From NCBI GenBank assembly GCA_025463675.1, contig JAODAX010000089.1:1-54913 (forward strand): a DNA stretch of 54,913 nucleotides, in the 5' to 3' direction. Source of the DNA: Naasia sp. (GTDB taxonomy: Bacteria > Actinomycetota > Actinomycetes > Actinomycetales > Microbacteriaceae). Positions 38,230 through 46,205 of this stretch are shown piece after piece (within the stretch, counting starts at the first letter, position 1; each line of letters starts with the position of its first letter). Under the pieces are notes generated by a model. The model was not told where the DNA came from, did not search any database, and saw nothing but the letters and a program-made list of their open reading frames with translations. A program made the position numbers and the translations under genes.

Positions 38230-39279
38230 GTGCGCACCCCCATCCCGCTGCCGCTCGAGCCGATGCTCGCCAAGTCCGCGCCGGAGCTGCCGGTCTCCAC
38301 CGACGCCCGCAGCTGGGGGTACGAGCCGAAGTGGGACGGCTTCCGCTCGATCGCCTACTTCGACGGCGACGACGTGGAGCTCGGCAGCCGCGGCTCGAAG
38401 ACGCTCACCCGGTACTTCCCCGAGCTCCTGGCGGCGCTGAAGGAGCAGCTGCCGGGACCGTGCGTCCTCGACGGAGAGATCGTGGTGCGGCGCGGCGCCC
38501 CGGGCGCTGAGCGGCTCGACTGGGAGGCGCTGTCTCAGCGCATCCACCCCGCCGACAGCCGCGTGCGCACGCTCGCCGAGGCGACCCCGGCGTCGTTCAT
38601 CGCGTTCGACCTGCTGGCGGAGGGCGACCGCTCGCTGCTCCAGGAGCCTCTGTCGGTGCGCCGGCAAGCCCTGGAGCGGCTCCTCGTCTGCGCGCGTGCG
38701 CCGCTGCACCTGACGCGCATCACCGCGGACCCCGAGGTGGGCCGTCGGTGGTTCACCGAGTTCGAGGGCGCCGGCCTCGACGGGGTCGTCGCGAAGGACA
38801 CCGGGAGCGTCTACTCGCCGGGCAAGCGGACCATGGTGAAGGTCAAGCACGCCCGCACCGCCGACGTCGTCCTCACCGGCTACCGGGTGCACAAGAGCGG
38901 CTCGGGCGTCGGCTCGCTGCTCGTCGGGCTGTACGGCTCCGACAAGGTGCTGCGGAATGTCGGCGGCATCTCGGCGTTCTCCGACGTGCGGCGTCAGGAG
39001 CTGGTGAAGGAACTCGACCCGATCGTCCAGCGCGACGAGAACGGCGACTATCTGCGGGGCGAGGGCGACCGGAACCGCTTCTCCGCCAACAAGGACACCT
39101 CGTTCGTGATGCTGCAGCCGGCGGTCGTCGCGGAGGTGCGCTACGACCAAATGGAAGGCGACCGCTTCCGGCACACCGTGCAGTTCGTGCGCTGGCGGCC
39201 GGACCGCGACCCGGTCTCGTGCACGTTCGAACAGCTGGAGACCCCGCTCGCCTACGACCTCGAGCGCGTCCTCGAGTAG
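38230..39279 (+). CDS. ligC: ATP-dependent DNA ligase, LigC type
   Basis: GTG 38230 preceded by GAGGA gives 349 residues. The nucleotidyltransferase core has the adenylated lysine in EPKWDGFR (Lys34), then LDGEIVV (motif III), FIAFDLL, EGLDGVVAKD-type motif IV (GLDGVVAKDTGSVY) and KVKHARTADVV (motif V). The OB-fold domain follows (VGSLLVGLYGSD). Size and layout match mycobacterial LigC (about 358 residues), which works with Prim-PolC in base excision repair. A Prim-PolC-like gene lies 0.7 kb away, convergent. No Ku gene is in the window. Confidence 0.92.
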   Translation: MRTPIPLPLEPMLAKSAPELPVSTDARSWGYEPKWDGFRSIAYFDGDDVELGSRGSKTLTRYFPELLAALKEQLPGPCVLDGEIVVRRGAPGAERLDWEALSQRIHPADSRVRTLAEATPASFIAFDLLAEGDRSLLQEPLSVRRQALERLLVCARAPLHLTRITADPEVGRRWFTEFEGAGLDGVVAKDTGSVYSPGKRTMVKVKHARTADVVLTGYRVHKSGSGVGSLLVGLYGSDKVLRNVGGISAFSDVRRQELVKELDPIVQRDENGDYLRGEGDRNRFSANKDTSFVMLQPAVVAEVRYDQMEGDRFRHTVQFVRWRPDRDPVSCTFEQLETPLAYDLERVLE

Positions 39280-39285
39280 TCGCCG

Positions 39286-39590
39286 ATGCGCTGGACCGGC
39301 GACCTCCAGCGGGGCGCCTGGATCCGCGACCGCCTGCGCGGGCGGAGCGTGCTGGGCGGCACCGTGCCGCGGGCCTGTCCGGCGTGCGCCAGCATCTTCC
39401 ACCCGGTCGACGTGCAGCGCCTCCGGAACGGCCGCTGGGAGGAACGGCGGCTGACGTGGGCGACGGCGGCCCGCCGCGGCGGGCGTCGTCGCGCATCCGG
39501 CGATGCAGTGGACGGCGATCGTCGACCCCGGAGGCGATGTGGCGCTGCCCGGGTGCTGGATGGCGGGCCCGCCCGCGTCGGGCACCTGGA
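39286..39590 (+). pseudogene. Frameshifted N-terminal remnant of an uncharacterised actinobacterial protein
   Basis: Frame one reads MRWTGDLQRGAWIRDRLRGR ... GTVPRACPACASIFHPVD ... RRLTWATAARRG; after a frame change near 39480 the text continues GVVAHPAMQWTAIVDPGGDV ... MAGPPASGTW. This resembles the start of a hypothetical protein family in Microbacteriaceae with a VPRGFxAYARxxHP motif; that identification is from memory and tentative. The coherent sequence stops abruptly near 39590, where another gene remnant begins. Confidence 0.6.
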
Positions 39591-39830
39591 GTGACGCTCG
39601 CGGCGTCGAGCACCCACACCTCGCGACTTCCCCGGCTCCCGAGGGGCTTCGGAACCCTCCGTCGCTCGTTCGCGCCGTGGCGGCACGGCACCAACCCGTA
39701 CGGTCAGACCCTCGACGAGCTCCTCCGCGCTGCCCGCGGCACACCTGTCGGGGCGCCGCGGCCTCGCTACTCGAACCTCGGCTTCCAACTCCTCGGCCAC
39801 GCAGTGGCTGCGGCGGCCGGCGTCCGATTC
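39591..39830 (+). pseudogene. Internal fragment of a serine hydrolase (beta-lactamase family) gene
   Basis: The third frame reads STHTSRLPRLPRG, WRHGTNPYGQTLDELL and RYSNLGFQLLGHAVAAAAG. These match the HTSGLP and Y-S-N motifs of class C beta-lactamase-like serine hydrolases. The upstream SxxK active-site motif is missing and the reading loses sense after about 39830, so only about 80 residues of the middle survive. No coding function is expected. The rest of the gap to 39924 shows nothing recognisable. Confidence 0.7.
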
Positions 39831-39924
39831 GCGTGCTCCTGTCCGCGACCGCCCGGTCGGTCGACGCGGCCGGGTGCGATCTTCTGCGGAGCCTCTGACC
39901 GAGTGCCTGACGGCAACGCTGCGG

Positions 39925-39955
39925 CCTATCGGCAACGGCACACGTTGCCGATAGG
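39925..39955. terminator. Terminator hairpin after the Prim-PolC-like gene
   Basis: CCTATCGGCAACG (39925-39937) pairs perfectly with 39943-39955 around GCACA, 15 nt beyond the stop on the minus strand. Confidence 0.85.
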
Positions 39956-39969
39956 TCGGAGGGGTGCCG

Positions 39970-41001
39970 TTACGAATCCGGATCCGACTTCCGGGCGCGC
40001 GACGGCTGCACGCGCATCGGCTCGCCCGGCATCTTCGGGTAGTCGGGCGGGTACGGCAGCTCGCCCTGTCCGTTCGCGACGTCGCGCCCCCACCACTCCA
40101 GCAGCGTCGTCAGATCGCCGGGCGCGCCGCCCAGACCCGCCCACGGGTCGCCGCGCTCGGCGAGGAGGGCGGGCACGGTGCGGATCGTGAAGTCGCCGGG
40201 GACGACGTCGCCGAGGTCCTCCCAGCGCACCGGCATGGACACGGTCGCCCCCGGGGTCGCCCGCGGGCTGTACGCGCCGGCGATGGTGCGGTCGCGGGCG
40301 GCCTGGTTGAAGTCCACGAAGACGCGCTCGCCCCGCTCCTCCTTCCACCACGCCGTGGTGACGCGGTCCGGCATGCGCCTCTCCAGCTCACGCGCCGCCG
40401 CGATGACGGCGTGCCGCACCTCGATGTAGTCCCACTCCGGCCGGACGCCTGCGAACACGTGGATGCCGCGGTTGCCGGATGTCTTCGCGTACGGCTCGAG
40501 CCCCGCCTCGCGGAGCACCTCGCGTAGCTCGAACGCGGCGGGGACGGCGTCGGCGAACGCCCGTCCGGGCTGCGGGTCGAGGTCGATGCGCAGCTGGTCG
40601 GGGTGATCGATGTCCCGTGCCCGCGCCGGCCACGGGTGGAAGACGACCGCGTTCATCTGCACCATCCAGACCGCTGCGGCCGGCTCGTCGATCACCAGCA
40701 TCGGGTGCGAGCGGGCGCTCGGGAAGACCACCGGCGTCTCGCGGATGAACTCCGGCTTGCCCTTCGGCGGGTTCTTCGAGAAGAACATTTCGCCGTCGAC
40801 GCCTGCCCCGTAGCGCTGCAGGGCGACCGGGCGGTCGCCGATAGCATGCACGAACGCCTCACCGACGGCGACCACGTATTCGGCGAGCTCCAGCTTGCTG
40901 ACGCCGGCGGCCGGCCAGACGAGCCGCGACGGGCTCGAGATGCGCATCTCCCGCGGGCCGTCGGGTCCCGGGACGGTCAGCGTCGTCGCCTCGCTCGCCA
41001 T
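39970..41001 (-). CDS. Prim-PolC / LigD-polymerase-like archaeo-eukaryotic primase superfamily protein
   Basis: 343 residues, a stand-alone LigD-type polymerase domain. ISSPSRLVWPAAGVSKLELAEY opens it, KNPPKGKPEFI and MVQMNAVVFHPWP follow, and the metal-binding acidic pair is in LRIDLDPQPG. TSGNRGIHVF and VFVDFNQAARDRTIAGAYSPRATPGATVSMP are hallmarks. Mycobacterial Prim-PolC (Rv3730c, 346 residues) is adjacent to ligC and fills short gaps during excision repair. TAGGGT lies 6 nt before the ATG. It is convergent with ligC across gene remnants. Confidence 0.92.
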   Translation of the reverse strand: MASEATTLTVPGPDGPREMRISSPSRLVWPAAGVSKLELAEYVVAVGEAFVHAIGDRPVALQRYGAGVDGEMFFSKNPPKGKPEFIRETPVVFPSARSHPMLVIDEPAAAVWMVQMNAVVFHPWPARARDIDHPDQLRIDLDPQPGRAFADAVPAAFELREVLREAGLEPYAKTSGNRGIHVFAGVRPEWDYIEVRHAVIAAARELERRMPDRVTTAWWKEERGERVFVDFNQAARDRTIAGAYSPRATPGATVSMPVRWEDLGDVVPGDFTIRTVPALLAERGDPWAGLGGAPGDLTTLLEWWGRDVANGQGELPYPPDYPKMPGEPMRVQPSRARKSDPDS

Positions 41002-41043
41002 GCGCTCACCCTACCGACGCGTCCGACGGGCGAGCGGTTAACG

Positions 41044-41101
41044 CGAACTGCCCGATTCTGTCGCCGTTTCGCGGGGAAACGGGACGGAACCGGGCAGTTC
41101 G
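41044..41101. terminator. Long palindromic terminator after rplQ
   Basis: CGAACTGCCCG (41044-41054) and its perfect complement (41091-41101) flank an inner CCGTTTC/GAAACGG stem, making a nearly continuous hairpin of about 27 bp with a few mismatches. It lies 12 nt beyond the rplQ stop and marks the end of the alpha operon. Confidence 0.85.
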
Positions 41102-41112
41102 GCGAAGAAGGG

Positions 41113-41763
41113 CTACTTCTTGGAGTCGTCCGCGACCTCGGCCGCGTCGGCCTCGACCTCGGCGGCAGCCGGGGTCTCGGACTCCGCGGGGGTGGGCTCC
41201 GACGTCTCGACCGTCTCGGTCTCCTCGACAGGAGTCTCCTCGGTGCCGGTCTCGTCGGCGCCGCCGGCGGCCTCGTCGACGGTCGCCTCGTCGCTGGTCA
41301 CGACGGGCTCCTCGGCACTGGTCTCCGCAGCGCTGGCCTCCGCAGCGGGCGCCGCAGCAGCGGCGGCACCGCGACGCGAACGCGCCGGGGCGGCCTTCGC
41401 CTGCAGCGGTTCGAGCACCAGCTCGATCTGCGCGAGGGGCGCGTTGTCGCCCTTGCGGAAGCCGAGCTTCGTGATGCGGGTGTAGCCGCCCGGACGGTCG
41501 GCGACGAGCGGCGCGATCTCGGCGAAGAGCTCGTGCACGGCGCTCTTGTCGCGGATGACCGTCATCACGCGGCGACGCGCGTGCAGGTCGCCGCGCTTGG
41601 CGAACGTGACGAGCCGGTCGGCGAGGGGCTGCAGGCGCTTGGCCTTCGTCTCCGTCGTCTTGATCGACTTGTGGGTGATGAGGGCCGTCGCGAGGTTCGC
41701 GAGGAGAAGGCGCTCGTGCGCCGGTCCGCCCCCGAGACGGGGACCCTTGGCTGGTCTAGGCAT
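41113..41763 (-). CDS. rplQ: 50S ribosomal protein L17 with long acidic tail
   Basis: 216 residues, whereas L17 is normally near 120. Residues 1-127 are the conserved core ([29 protein letters not shown] ... [23 protein letters not shown]). The remaining 90 residues are Ala/Glu/Thr/Val-rich and strongly acidic ([18 protein letters not shown]). Such tails occur on L17 in some actinobacteria and their role is unknown. It follows rpoA by 28 nt and ends the operon at a hairpin. Confidence 0.97.
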   Translation of the reverse strand: MPRPAKGPRLGGGPAHERLLLANLATALITHKSIKTTETKAKRLQPLADRLVTFAKRGDLHARRRVMTVIRDKSAVHELFAEIAPLVADRPGGYTRITKLGFRKGDNAPLAQIELVLEPLQAKAAPARSRRGAAAAAAPAAEASAAETSAEEPVVTSDEATVDEAAGGADETGTEETPVEETETVETSEPTPAESETPAAAEVEADAAEVADDSKK

Positions 41764-41791
41764 TGTCTATTCCTCGTGTCTCAGGACGGGT

Positions 41792-42784
41792 TCAGGACGG
41801 GTCTTCGTCGTCGTAGCCGCTGAAGTAGTGCGCGCCGTCGAAGCCGGGCACCGCGTCCTTCAACGAGAGGCCGAGCTCGACGAGCTTGTCCTTCACCTCG
41901 TCGACGGACTTCTGGCCGAAGTTGCGGATGTTCATCAGCTGGGTCTCGGAAAGCGCGACGAGCTCGCTCACCGTGTTGATGCCTTCCCGCTTGAGGCAGT
42001 TGTAGGACCGCACCGACAGGTCGAGGTCCTCGATCGGCATGCTGAGCTCGGAGCTCAGCACCGCGTCGACCGGCGCGGGGCCGATCTCGATGCCCTCGGC
42101 GGCGCTGTTCAGCTCGCGGGCGAGACCGAACAGCTCGGTGAGGGTGCGGCCGGCGGACGCGATGGCGTCGCGCGGGCTGATCGCAGGCTTCGTCTCCACG
42201 TCGACGACCAGGCGGTCGAAGTCGGTGCGCTCACCGGCACGCGTCGCCTCGACGCGGTAGGTGACCTTGAGCACCGGGGAGTAGATCGAGTCGATCGGGA
42301 TCTGACCCGCCTCGGAGAACTCGCTGCGGTTCTGAGCTGCCGAGACGTAGCCGCGGCCGCGCTCGATGGTCAGCTCCAGGTCGAACTTCGCCTTGTCGTT
42401 GAGCGTCGCGATGACGAGCTCCGGGTTGTGGATCTCCACACCGGCGGGCGCCGAGATGTCGGCGGCCGTGACGGGGCCGGCACTCTGCTTGCGCAGGTAG
42501 GCCGTGATCGGCTCGTCATGCTCGCTCGAGACGACGAGGCCCTTCACGTTCAGGATGATCTCGGTGACATCTTCCTTCACGCCCGGAATGGTCGTGAACT
42601 CGTGCTGGACGCCCTCGAGGCGGATGCTGGTGACAGCGGCGCCCGGGATGGAGGACAGCAGAGTGCGGCGGAGCGAGTTGCCGAGGGTGTAGCCGAAGCC
42701 GGGCTCGAGCGGCTCGATGATGAACCGCGAGCGGAACTCGGTGATGTTCTCTTCGACGAGCGTCGGGCGTTGTGCAATGAGCAC
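41792..42784 (-). CDS. rpoA: DNA-directed RNA polymerase alpha subunit
   Basis: GTG 42784 with AAGGA 9 nt upstream gives 330 residues ([21 protein letters not shown]). The N-terminal domain has [24 protein letters not shown], the assembly surface. The C-terminal domain (residues about 245-315, [41 protein letters not shown]) contacts activators and UP elements. The tail is acidic. An upstream in-frame ATG at 42823 is not preferred because it lies in the intercistronic hairpin region. Confidence 0.98.
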   Translation of the reverse strand: MLIAQRPTLVEENITEFRSRFIIEPLEPGFGYTLGNSLRRTLLSSIPGAAVTSIRLEGVQHEFTTIPGVKEDVTEIILNVKGLVVSSEHDEPITAYLRKQSAGPVTAADISAPAGVEIHNPELVIATLNDKAKFDLELTIERGRGYVSAAQNRSEFSEAGQIPIDSIYSPVLKVTYRVEATRAGERTDFDRLVVDVETKPAISPRDAIASAGRTLTELFGLARELNSAAEGIEIGPAPVDAVLSSELSMPIEDLDLSVRSYNCLKREGINTVSELVALSETQLMNIRNFGQKSVDEVKDKLVELGLSLKDAVPGFDGAHYFSGYDDEDPS

Positions 42785-42879
42785 GGAGTTGTTCCTTCCG
42801 AAAGAGTGTCCGCTATATGACACTTCTGGAGCGTTGTTCGGTTGAGCGTGAAAGCGCGCACCAGGCCGGGCACGCTGGT

Positions 42880-42913
42880 GGCGAGGTGGCCGGGACTACC
42901 GGCGCACCTCGCC
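42880..42913. other. Intercistronic hairpin between rpsK and rpoA
   Basis: GGCGAGGTG (42880-42888) pairs with CACCTCGCC (42905-42913), with an inner GCCGG/CCGGC stem. It lies 13 nt after the rpsK stop on the minus strand and could attenuate or process the transcript. A second small palindrome, AGTGTC-n8-GACACT, lies nearer rpoA. Confidence 0.65.
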
Positions 42914-42926
42914 TGAGCAGCAGTGC

Positions 42927-43328
42927 TTAGACGCGGCGGCGCTTCGGCGGGCGGCAGCCGTTGTGCGCCTGCGGCGTCACGTCGCTGATCGAGCCGACCT
43001 CGAGGCCGGCGGCCTGGAGGGAGCGGATGGCCGTCTCGCGACCCGAGCCGGGGCCCTTCACGAAGACGTCCACCTTCTTCATGCCGTGCTCCTGCGCCTG
43101 GCGGGCGGCGGACTCGGCGGCCAGCTGCGCCGCGAACGGCGTCGACTTGCGGCTGCCCTTGAAACCGACGCCTCCGGAGGAGGCCCAGCTGATCACCGCA
43201 CCCGTGGTGTCGGTGATCGAGACGATCGTGTTGTTGAACGTCGACTTGATGTGGGCCTGGCCCACGGCGATGTTCTTCTTCTCCTTGCGGCGCGGCTTGC
43301 GGGCGGCGCTCGCCTTCGGTGCTGCCAT
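42927..43328 (-). CDS. rpsK: 30S ribosomal protein S11
   Basis: 133 residues from ATG 43328. A lysine-rich N-terminus ([21 protein letters not shown]) precedes the S11 core [46 protein letters not shown]. The C-terminus [18 protein letters not shown] is the canonical signature. rpsD is not next to it; it must be elsewhere, as in other Microbacteriaceae. Confidence 0.99.
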   Translation of the reverse strand: MAAPKASAARKPRRKEKKNIAVGQAHIKSTFNNTIVSITDTTGAVISWASSGGVGFKGSRKSTPFAAQLAAESAARQAQEHGMKKVDVFVKGPGSGRETAIRSLQAAGLEVGSISDVTPQAHNGCRPPKRRRV

Positions 43329-43394
43329 GTGGCGTACTTCTCCTGAATTCGTGCGGAACCTGACGAAACGGGGGCGGCCGGTGCCGCCTCCGGG

Positions 43395-43775
43395 CTACTT
43401 GCGGCCGGCCTTCTTCTTGCCGGCGACGGTGCGCTTCGGGCCCTTGCGGGTGCGCGCGTTCGTCTTGGTGCGCTGGCCGTGCACGGGCAGGCCCCGGCGG
43501 TGGCGGACGCCCTGGTAGGAGCCGATCTCCACCTTGCGGCGGATGTCGGCGGCGACCTCGCGACGGAGGTCGCCCTCCACCTTGAATGCGCCTTCGATGT
43601 GGTCGCGGAGCGCGACCAGCTGGTCGTCGGTGAGGTCCTTCACCCGGATGTCGCCGCTGATGCCGGTCTGGCTCAGGGTCTCCAGTGCGCGGGTGCGGCC
43701 GATGCCGTAGATGTAGGTGAGGGCGATCTCCACGCGCTTATCGCGCGGGATGTCGACGCCGGCGAGACGTGCCAT
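43395..43775 (-). CDS. rpsM: 30S ribosomal protein S13
   Basis: 126 residues ([30 protein letters not shown]). The helix-two-turn-helix region and the C-terminal [33 protein letters not shown] tail are typical. It lies 174 nt downstream of rpmJ with a hairpin between, longer than the other gaps in this series. Confidence 0.99.
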   Translation of the reverse strand: MARLAGVDIPRDKRVEIALTYIYGIGRTRALETLSQTGISGDIRVKDLTDDQLVALRDHIEGAFKVEGDLRREVAADIRRKVEIGSYQGVRHRRGLPVHGQRTKTNARTRKGPKRTVAGKKKAGRK

Positions 43776-43906
43776 GTGTGTGGCCGTGCCTTTCGGGGAG
43801 CGGAGGTGTGGAGCGGCTCCGGTGCCCGGGCCTCCGACCCGGGGTGTCCCCCACCCCCTCGCAGGAGCAGGCTCTGGAACCGCCTGTTCTTTCTATTCAG
43901 TTATGC

Positions 43907-43943
43907 CGAATGGCCGGAGCCGCAGCAGCGGTCCGGCCGTTCG
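43907..43943. other. Hairpin between rpmJ and rpsM
   Basis: CGAATGGCCGGAGCCGC (43907-43923) pairs with GCGGTCCGGCCGTTCG (43928-43943) with one bulge, 6 nt beyond the rpmJ stop on the minus strand. It may be a terminator or attenuator separating infA-rpmJ from rpsM-rpsK-rpoA-rplQ. Confidence 0.7.
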
Positions 43944-43949
43944 AAGCTG

Positions 43950-44063
43950 TCAGCCCTGGCGCTGCTTGTGACGCGGGTTCTCGCAGATGACCATCACGTT
44001 GCCGTGGCGGCGGATCACCTTGCACTTGTCACAGATGCGCTTGACGCTGGGATTTACCTTCAT
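43950..44063 (-). CDS. rpmJ: 50S ribosomal protein L36
   Basis: 37 codons, [21 protein letters not shown] then [16 protein letters not shown]. The zinc-binding set C-x2-C ... C-x4-H is complete, so this is the zinc-containing C+ form. It lies 61 nt after infA. Too short for most open-frame screens but unmistakable by sequence. Confidence 0.98.
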   Translation of the reverse strand: MKVNPSVKRICDKCKVIRRHGNVMVICENPRHKQRQG

Positions 44064-44124
44064 TGTTCTTTCCTTCGCTGGCGTCGTGCCCGCTCTCGCG
44101 GGCCGTTCCTTTCCAGCAGTAGGG

Positions 44125-44346
44125 CTACTTGTAGCGGTAGACGATCCGGCCGCGGGTCAGGTCGTAGGGGCTCAACTCGACGATCACCCGGTCCTCGGGA
44201 AGGATCCGGATGTAGTGCTGTCGCATCTTGCCGGAGATGTGCGCGAGGACTTTGTGGCCGTTGCTCAACTCCACGCGGAACATCGCGTTGGGCAGAGCCT
44301 CGAGCACGGAGCCCTCGATCTCGATTACGCCATCTTTCTTGGCCAT
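44125..44346 (-). CDS. infA: Translation initiation factor IF-1
   Basis: 73 residues from ATG 44346 ([42 protein letters not shown]), a single S1/OB-fold domain that binds the ribosomal A site. The frame continues upstream without homology. First gene of infA-rpmJ; map, which usually precedes it in actinobacteria, is absent here. Confidence 0.99.
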   Translation of the reverse strand: MAKKDGVIEIEGSVLEALPNAMFRVELSNGHKVLAHISGKMRQHYIRILPEDRVIVELSPYDLTRGRIVYRYK

Positions 44347-44484
44347 ACACTCACTTCGCTGCAGGCAGACGCATCTGCTGGTCGTGCGGATGGTGATGCC
44401 TTCCCCCGCCGCGCACGGCGGCAGGAACGCCACCGAAGACGGGGAAGAGGGGAATTGGGCGAGGAGCCCGGGCACCAACGGACA

Positions 44485-44490
44485 AGCTTA
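44485..44490 (-). promoter_or_regulatory. Candidate -10 box for infA-rpmJ
   Basis: TAAGCT on the minus strand, about 140 nt before the infA start, in a 214-bp gap that otherwise holds no gene. No good -35 was found. A promoter is expected here because the mannitol genes interrupt the operon. Confidence 0.35.
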
Positions 44491-44560
44491 TGGCACGACC
44501 GGCGTTTCCGCCAGTCGGGAGGGTCTGCCCGCGGTAAGGAGAACCGGCGGCGCCCGCCCG

Positions 44561-45706
44561 CTATTCCGAGCGGCGCTCCTCGATCGCTGCCGCCACCCGC
44601 GCACCGAGCGGGGAGTCGCCGGCAAGCCCGGTGATCTCCCGAGTCAGCTCGGCCGCCGGCGCGCCGGAGCGGAGCAGCTCCTGCAGCCGCACGCTTTCGG
44701 CGTCGTCGGGCACGTCGAAGCGCAGCGCCGCCCCGATCGCGCGGAGCAGGGCGTCCGCGGGCAGGCCGCGCTCGGTCAGTTCGGCGGCGGGGCCGACGAA
44801 GCGCTCGGTGCGGCTCAGCTTGCGCAGGGGCGCGCGCCCCACCCGCTCCACGGTGTCGGAGAGGTGCGGATTCCGGAACCGCTCGAGGTTCTTCTGCAGG
44901 TAGCGCTCCTGCTCGTCCTCGTCCAGACCGTGCTTGGCGACGAGCAGCGCCTTCGTCTCGGCGAGCACCGCCCGCACCTCCGCCTCGATCTCGGGCTCCG
45001 CGAGCGCGTCCACCAGGGTCTGGGCGCCGCGGGCGAACCCGTGGTAGGCGATCGTCGCGTGGCCGGTGTTCACCGTGAAGAGCTTCCGCTCGATGTAGGG
45101 CAGCAGGTCGTGGACGAACGTGGCGTCGGGGATATCCGGCACGGCATCGCCGAACGGCCGCCGGTCGACCACCCATTCGAAGAAGTCCTCGACGGTGACG
45201 TCGAGACCCGCCGCCGGGTCCTGACCGGGCACGATGCGGTCGACCGCGGTGTTCGCGAACACCGCACCCGCGAGCGCCGGGTCGTCGTCGCCGAGCAGCA
45301 GTTCGATCTCCGCACGCAGCAGATCGGTGGCGCCGATCGCGTTCTCGCACGCCATCACCTGGAGCGGCGGCAGGCTCGGCTGCCGGGCACGCAGGCCCTT
45401 CGCGACGACCGGCGCGAGGAACTTCAGGATGCTCGGCCCGACCGCGGTGGTGACGACGTCGGCGGTGGCCACCTCGGCGACGACGGCCGCCTCCTCGGAC
45501 CGGCTGTTGAGCGCGCGGTAGCCGGACACCGTCCACTCGCGCCCCTCGCGGCCCACCTCGTGCACCGTGTACTCCGGCGTCCCGGCGAGGGCGTCGATGA
45601 GCTCCGCGTTGACGTCGGCGAACACGACCTCGTAGCCGGCGTTGTGCAGGATCAGCCCAACAAAGCCGCGACCGATGTTGCCCGCTCCGAAGTGGACGGC
45701 CTTCAT
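44561..45706 (-). CDS. mtlD: Mannitol-1-phosphate 5-dehydrogenase
   Basis: 381 residues. It oxidises mannitol-1-phosphate, the product of the PTS, to fructose-6-phosphate with NAD. The dinucleotide fold [20 protein letters not shown] is N-terminal. The catalytic region resembles polyol dehydrogenases ([22 protein letters not shown], with the conserved lysine in the ERKL segment and NTGH). It lies 5 nt after the mtlF stop, as last gene of the mannitol operon. Confidence 0.96.
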   Translation of the reverse strand: MKAVHFGAGNIGRGFVGLILHNAGYEVVFADVNAELIDALAGTPEYTVHEVGREGREWTVSGYRALNSRSEEAAVVAEVATADVVTTAVGPSILKFLAPVVAKGLRARQPSLPPLQVMACENAIGATDLLRAEIELLLGDDDPALAGAVFANTAVDRIVPGQDPAAGLDVTVEDFFEWVVDRRPFGDAVPDIPDATFVHDLLPYIERKLFTVNTGHATIAYHGFARGAQTLVDALAEPEIEAEVRAVLAETKALLVAKHGLDEDEQERYLQKNLERFRNPHLSDTVERVGRAPLRKLSRTERFVGPAAELTERGLPADALLRAIGAALRFDVPDDAESVRLQELLRSGAPAAELTREITGLAGDSPLGARVAAAIEERRSE

Positions 45707-45711
45707 CGGCG

Positions 45712-46149
45712 TCAGTCTTCCGCGTTCACGTCGCCGAGCAGCTCGTAGAGCTCCTCCGGCGTGCGCGCGGCGACCAGCTTCTCCACCTCGTCGTCGTCGC
45801 TGAACACGATCGCGATCTTCGACAGGATGCCGAGGTGCTCGTTGTTCCGGCCCGCGATGCCGATCACGAAGCGCACCTCGTTGCCGTCCCAGTCGAGAGG
45901 ACGGTCGTAGCGGATGACCGCCAGCGCGGAGGCGTTAATGGCGTCCTTCGCGTCGTTCGTGCCGTGCGGGATCGCCAGCAGGTTGCCCATGTAGGTCGAC
46001 ACGGTGGCCTCCCGGTCGAACATGGCGTCGACGTAGGCGGGCTGCACGGCGCCCGCCGCCACGAGCTGCTCGCCGACCTCCCGGATGGCCTCGTCGCGGC
46101 TGGTGGCCGTGCCGGACAGCGAGATCCGGTCGAGCTCGAGGACGTTCAT
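45712..46149 (-). CDS. mtlF: PTS mannitol-specific enzyme IIA
   Basis: ATG 46149 after GGAG gives 145 residues ([22 protein letters not shown]). It is a type 2 EIIA domain with the phosphorylated histidine in [29 protein letters not shown] follows. It passes phosphate from HPr to the EIIB domain of MtlA. A hairpin separates it from mtlA upstream. Confidence 0.95.
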   Translation of the reverse strand: MNVLELDRISLSGTATSRDEAIREVGEQLVAAGAVQPAYVDAMFDREATVSTYMGNLLAIPHGTNDAKDAINASALAVIRYDRPLDWDGNEVRFVIGIAGRNNEHLGILSKIAIVFSDDDEVEKLVAARTPEELYELLGDVNAED

Positions 46150-46169
46150 GCTGCTCCTAACGCGAGGAC

Positions 46170-46196
46170 GGGTGCGGGGAGAGGCTCCCCGCACCC
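46170..46196. other. Intercistronic hairpin between mtlA and mtlF
   Basis: GGGTGCGGGG (46170-46179) pairs with CCCCGCACCC (46187-46196) around a 7-nt loop. It could stabilise the mtlA part of the transcript or reduce read-through into mtlFD. Confidence 0.75.
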
Positions 46197-46205
46197 ATCT
46201 TTGGA

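Noticed and set aside
38230-41001. Classical Ku-LigD non-homologous end joining operon
   Set aside because: No Ku gene is present, and the polymerase and ligase are separate proteins of LigC/Prim-PolC size.
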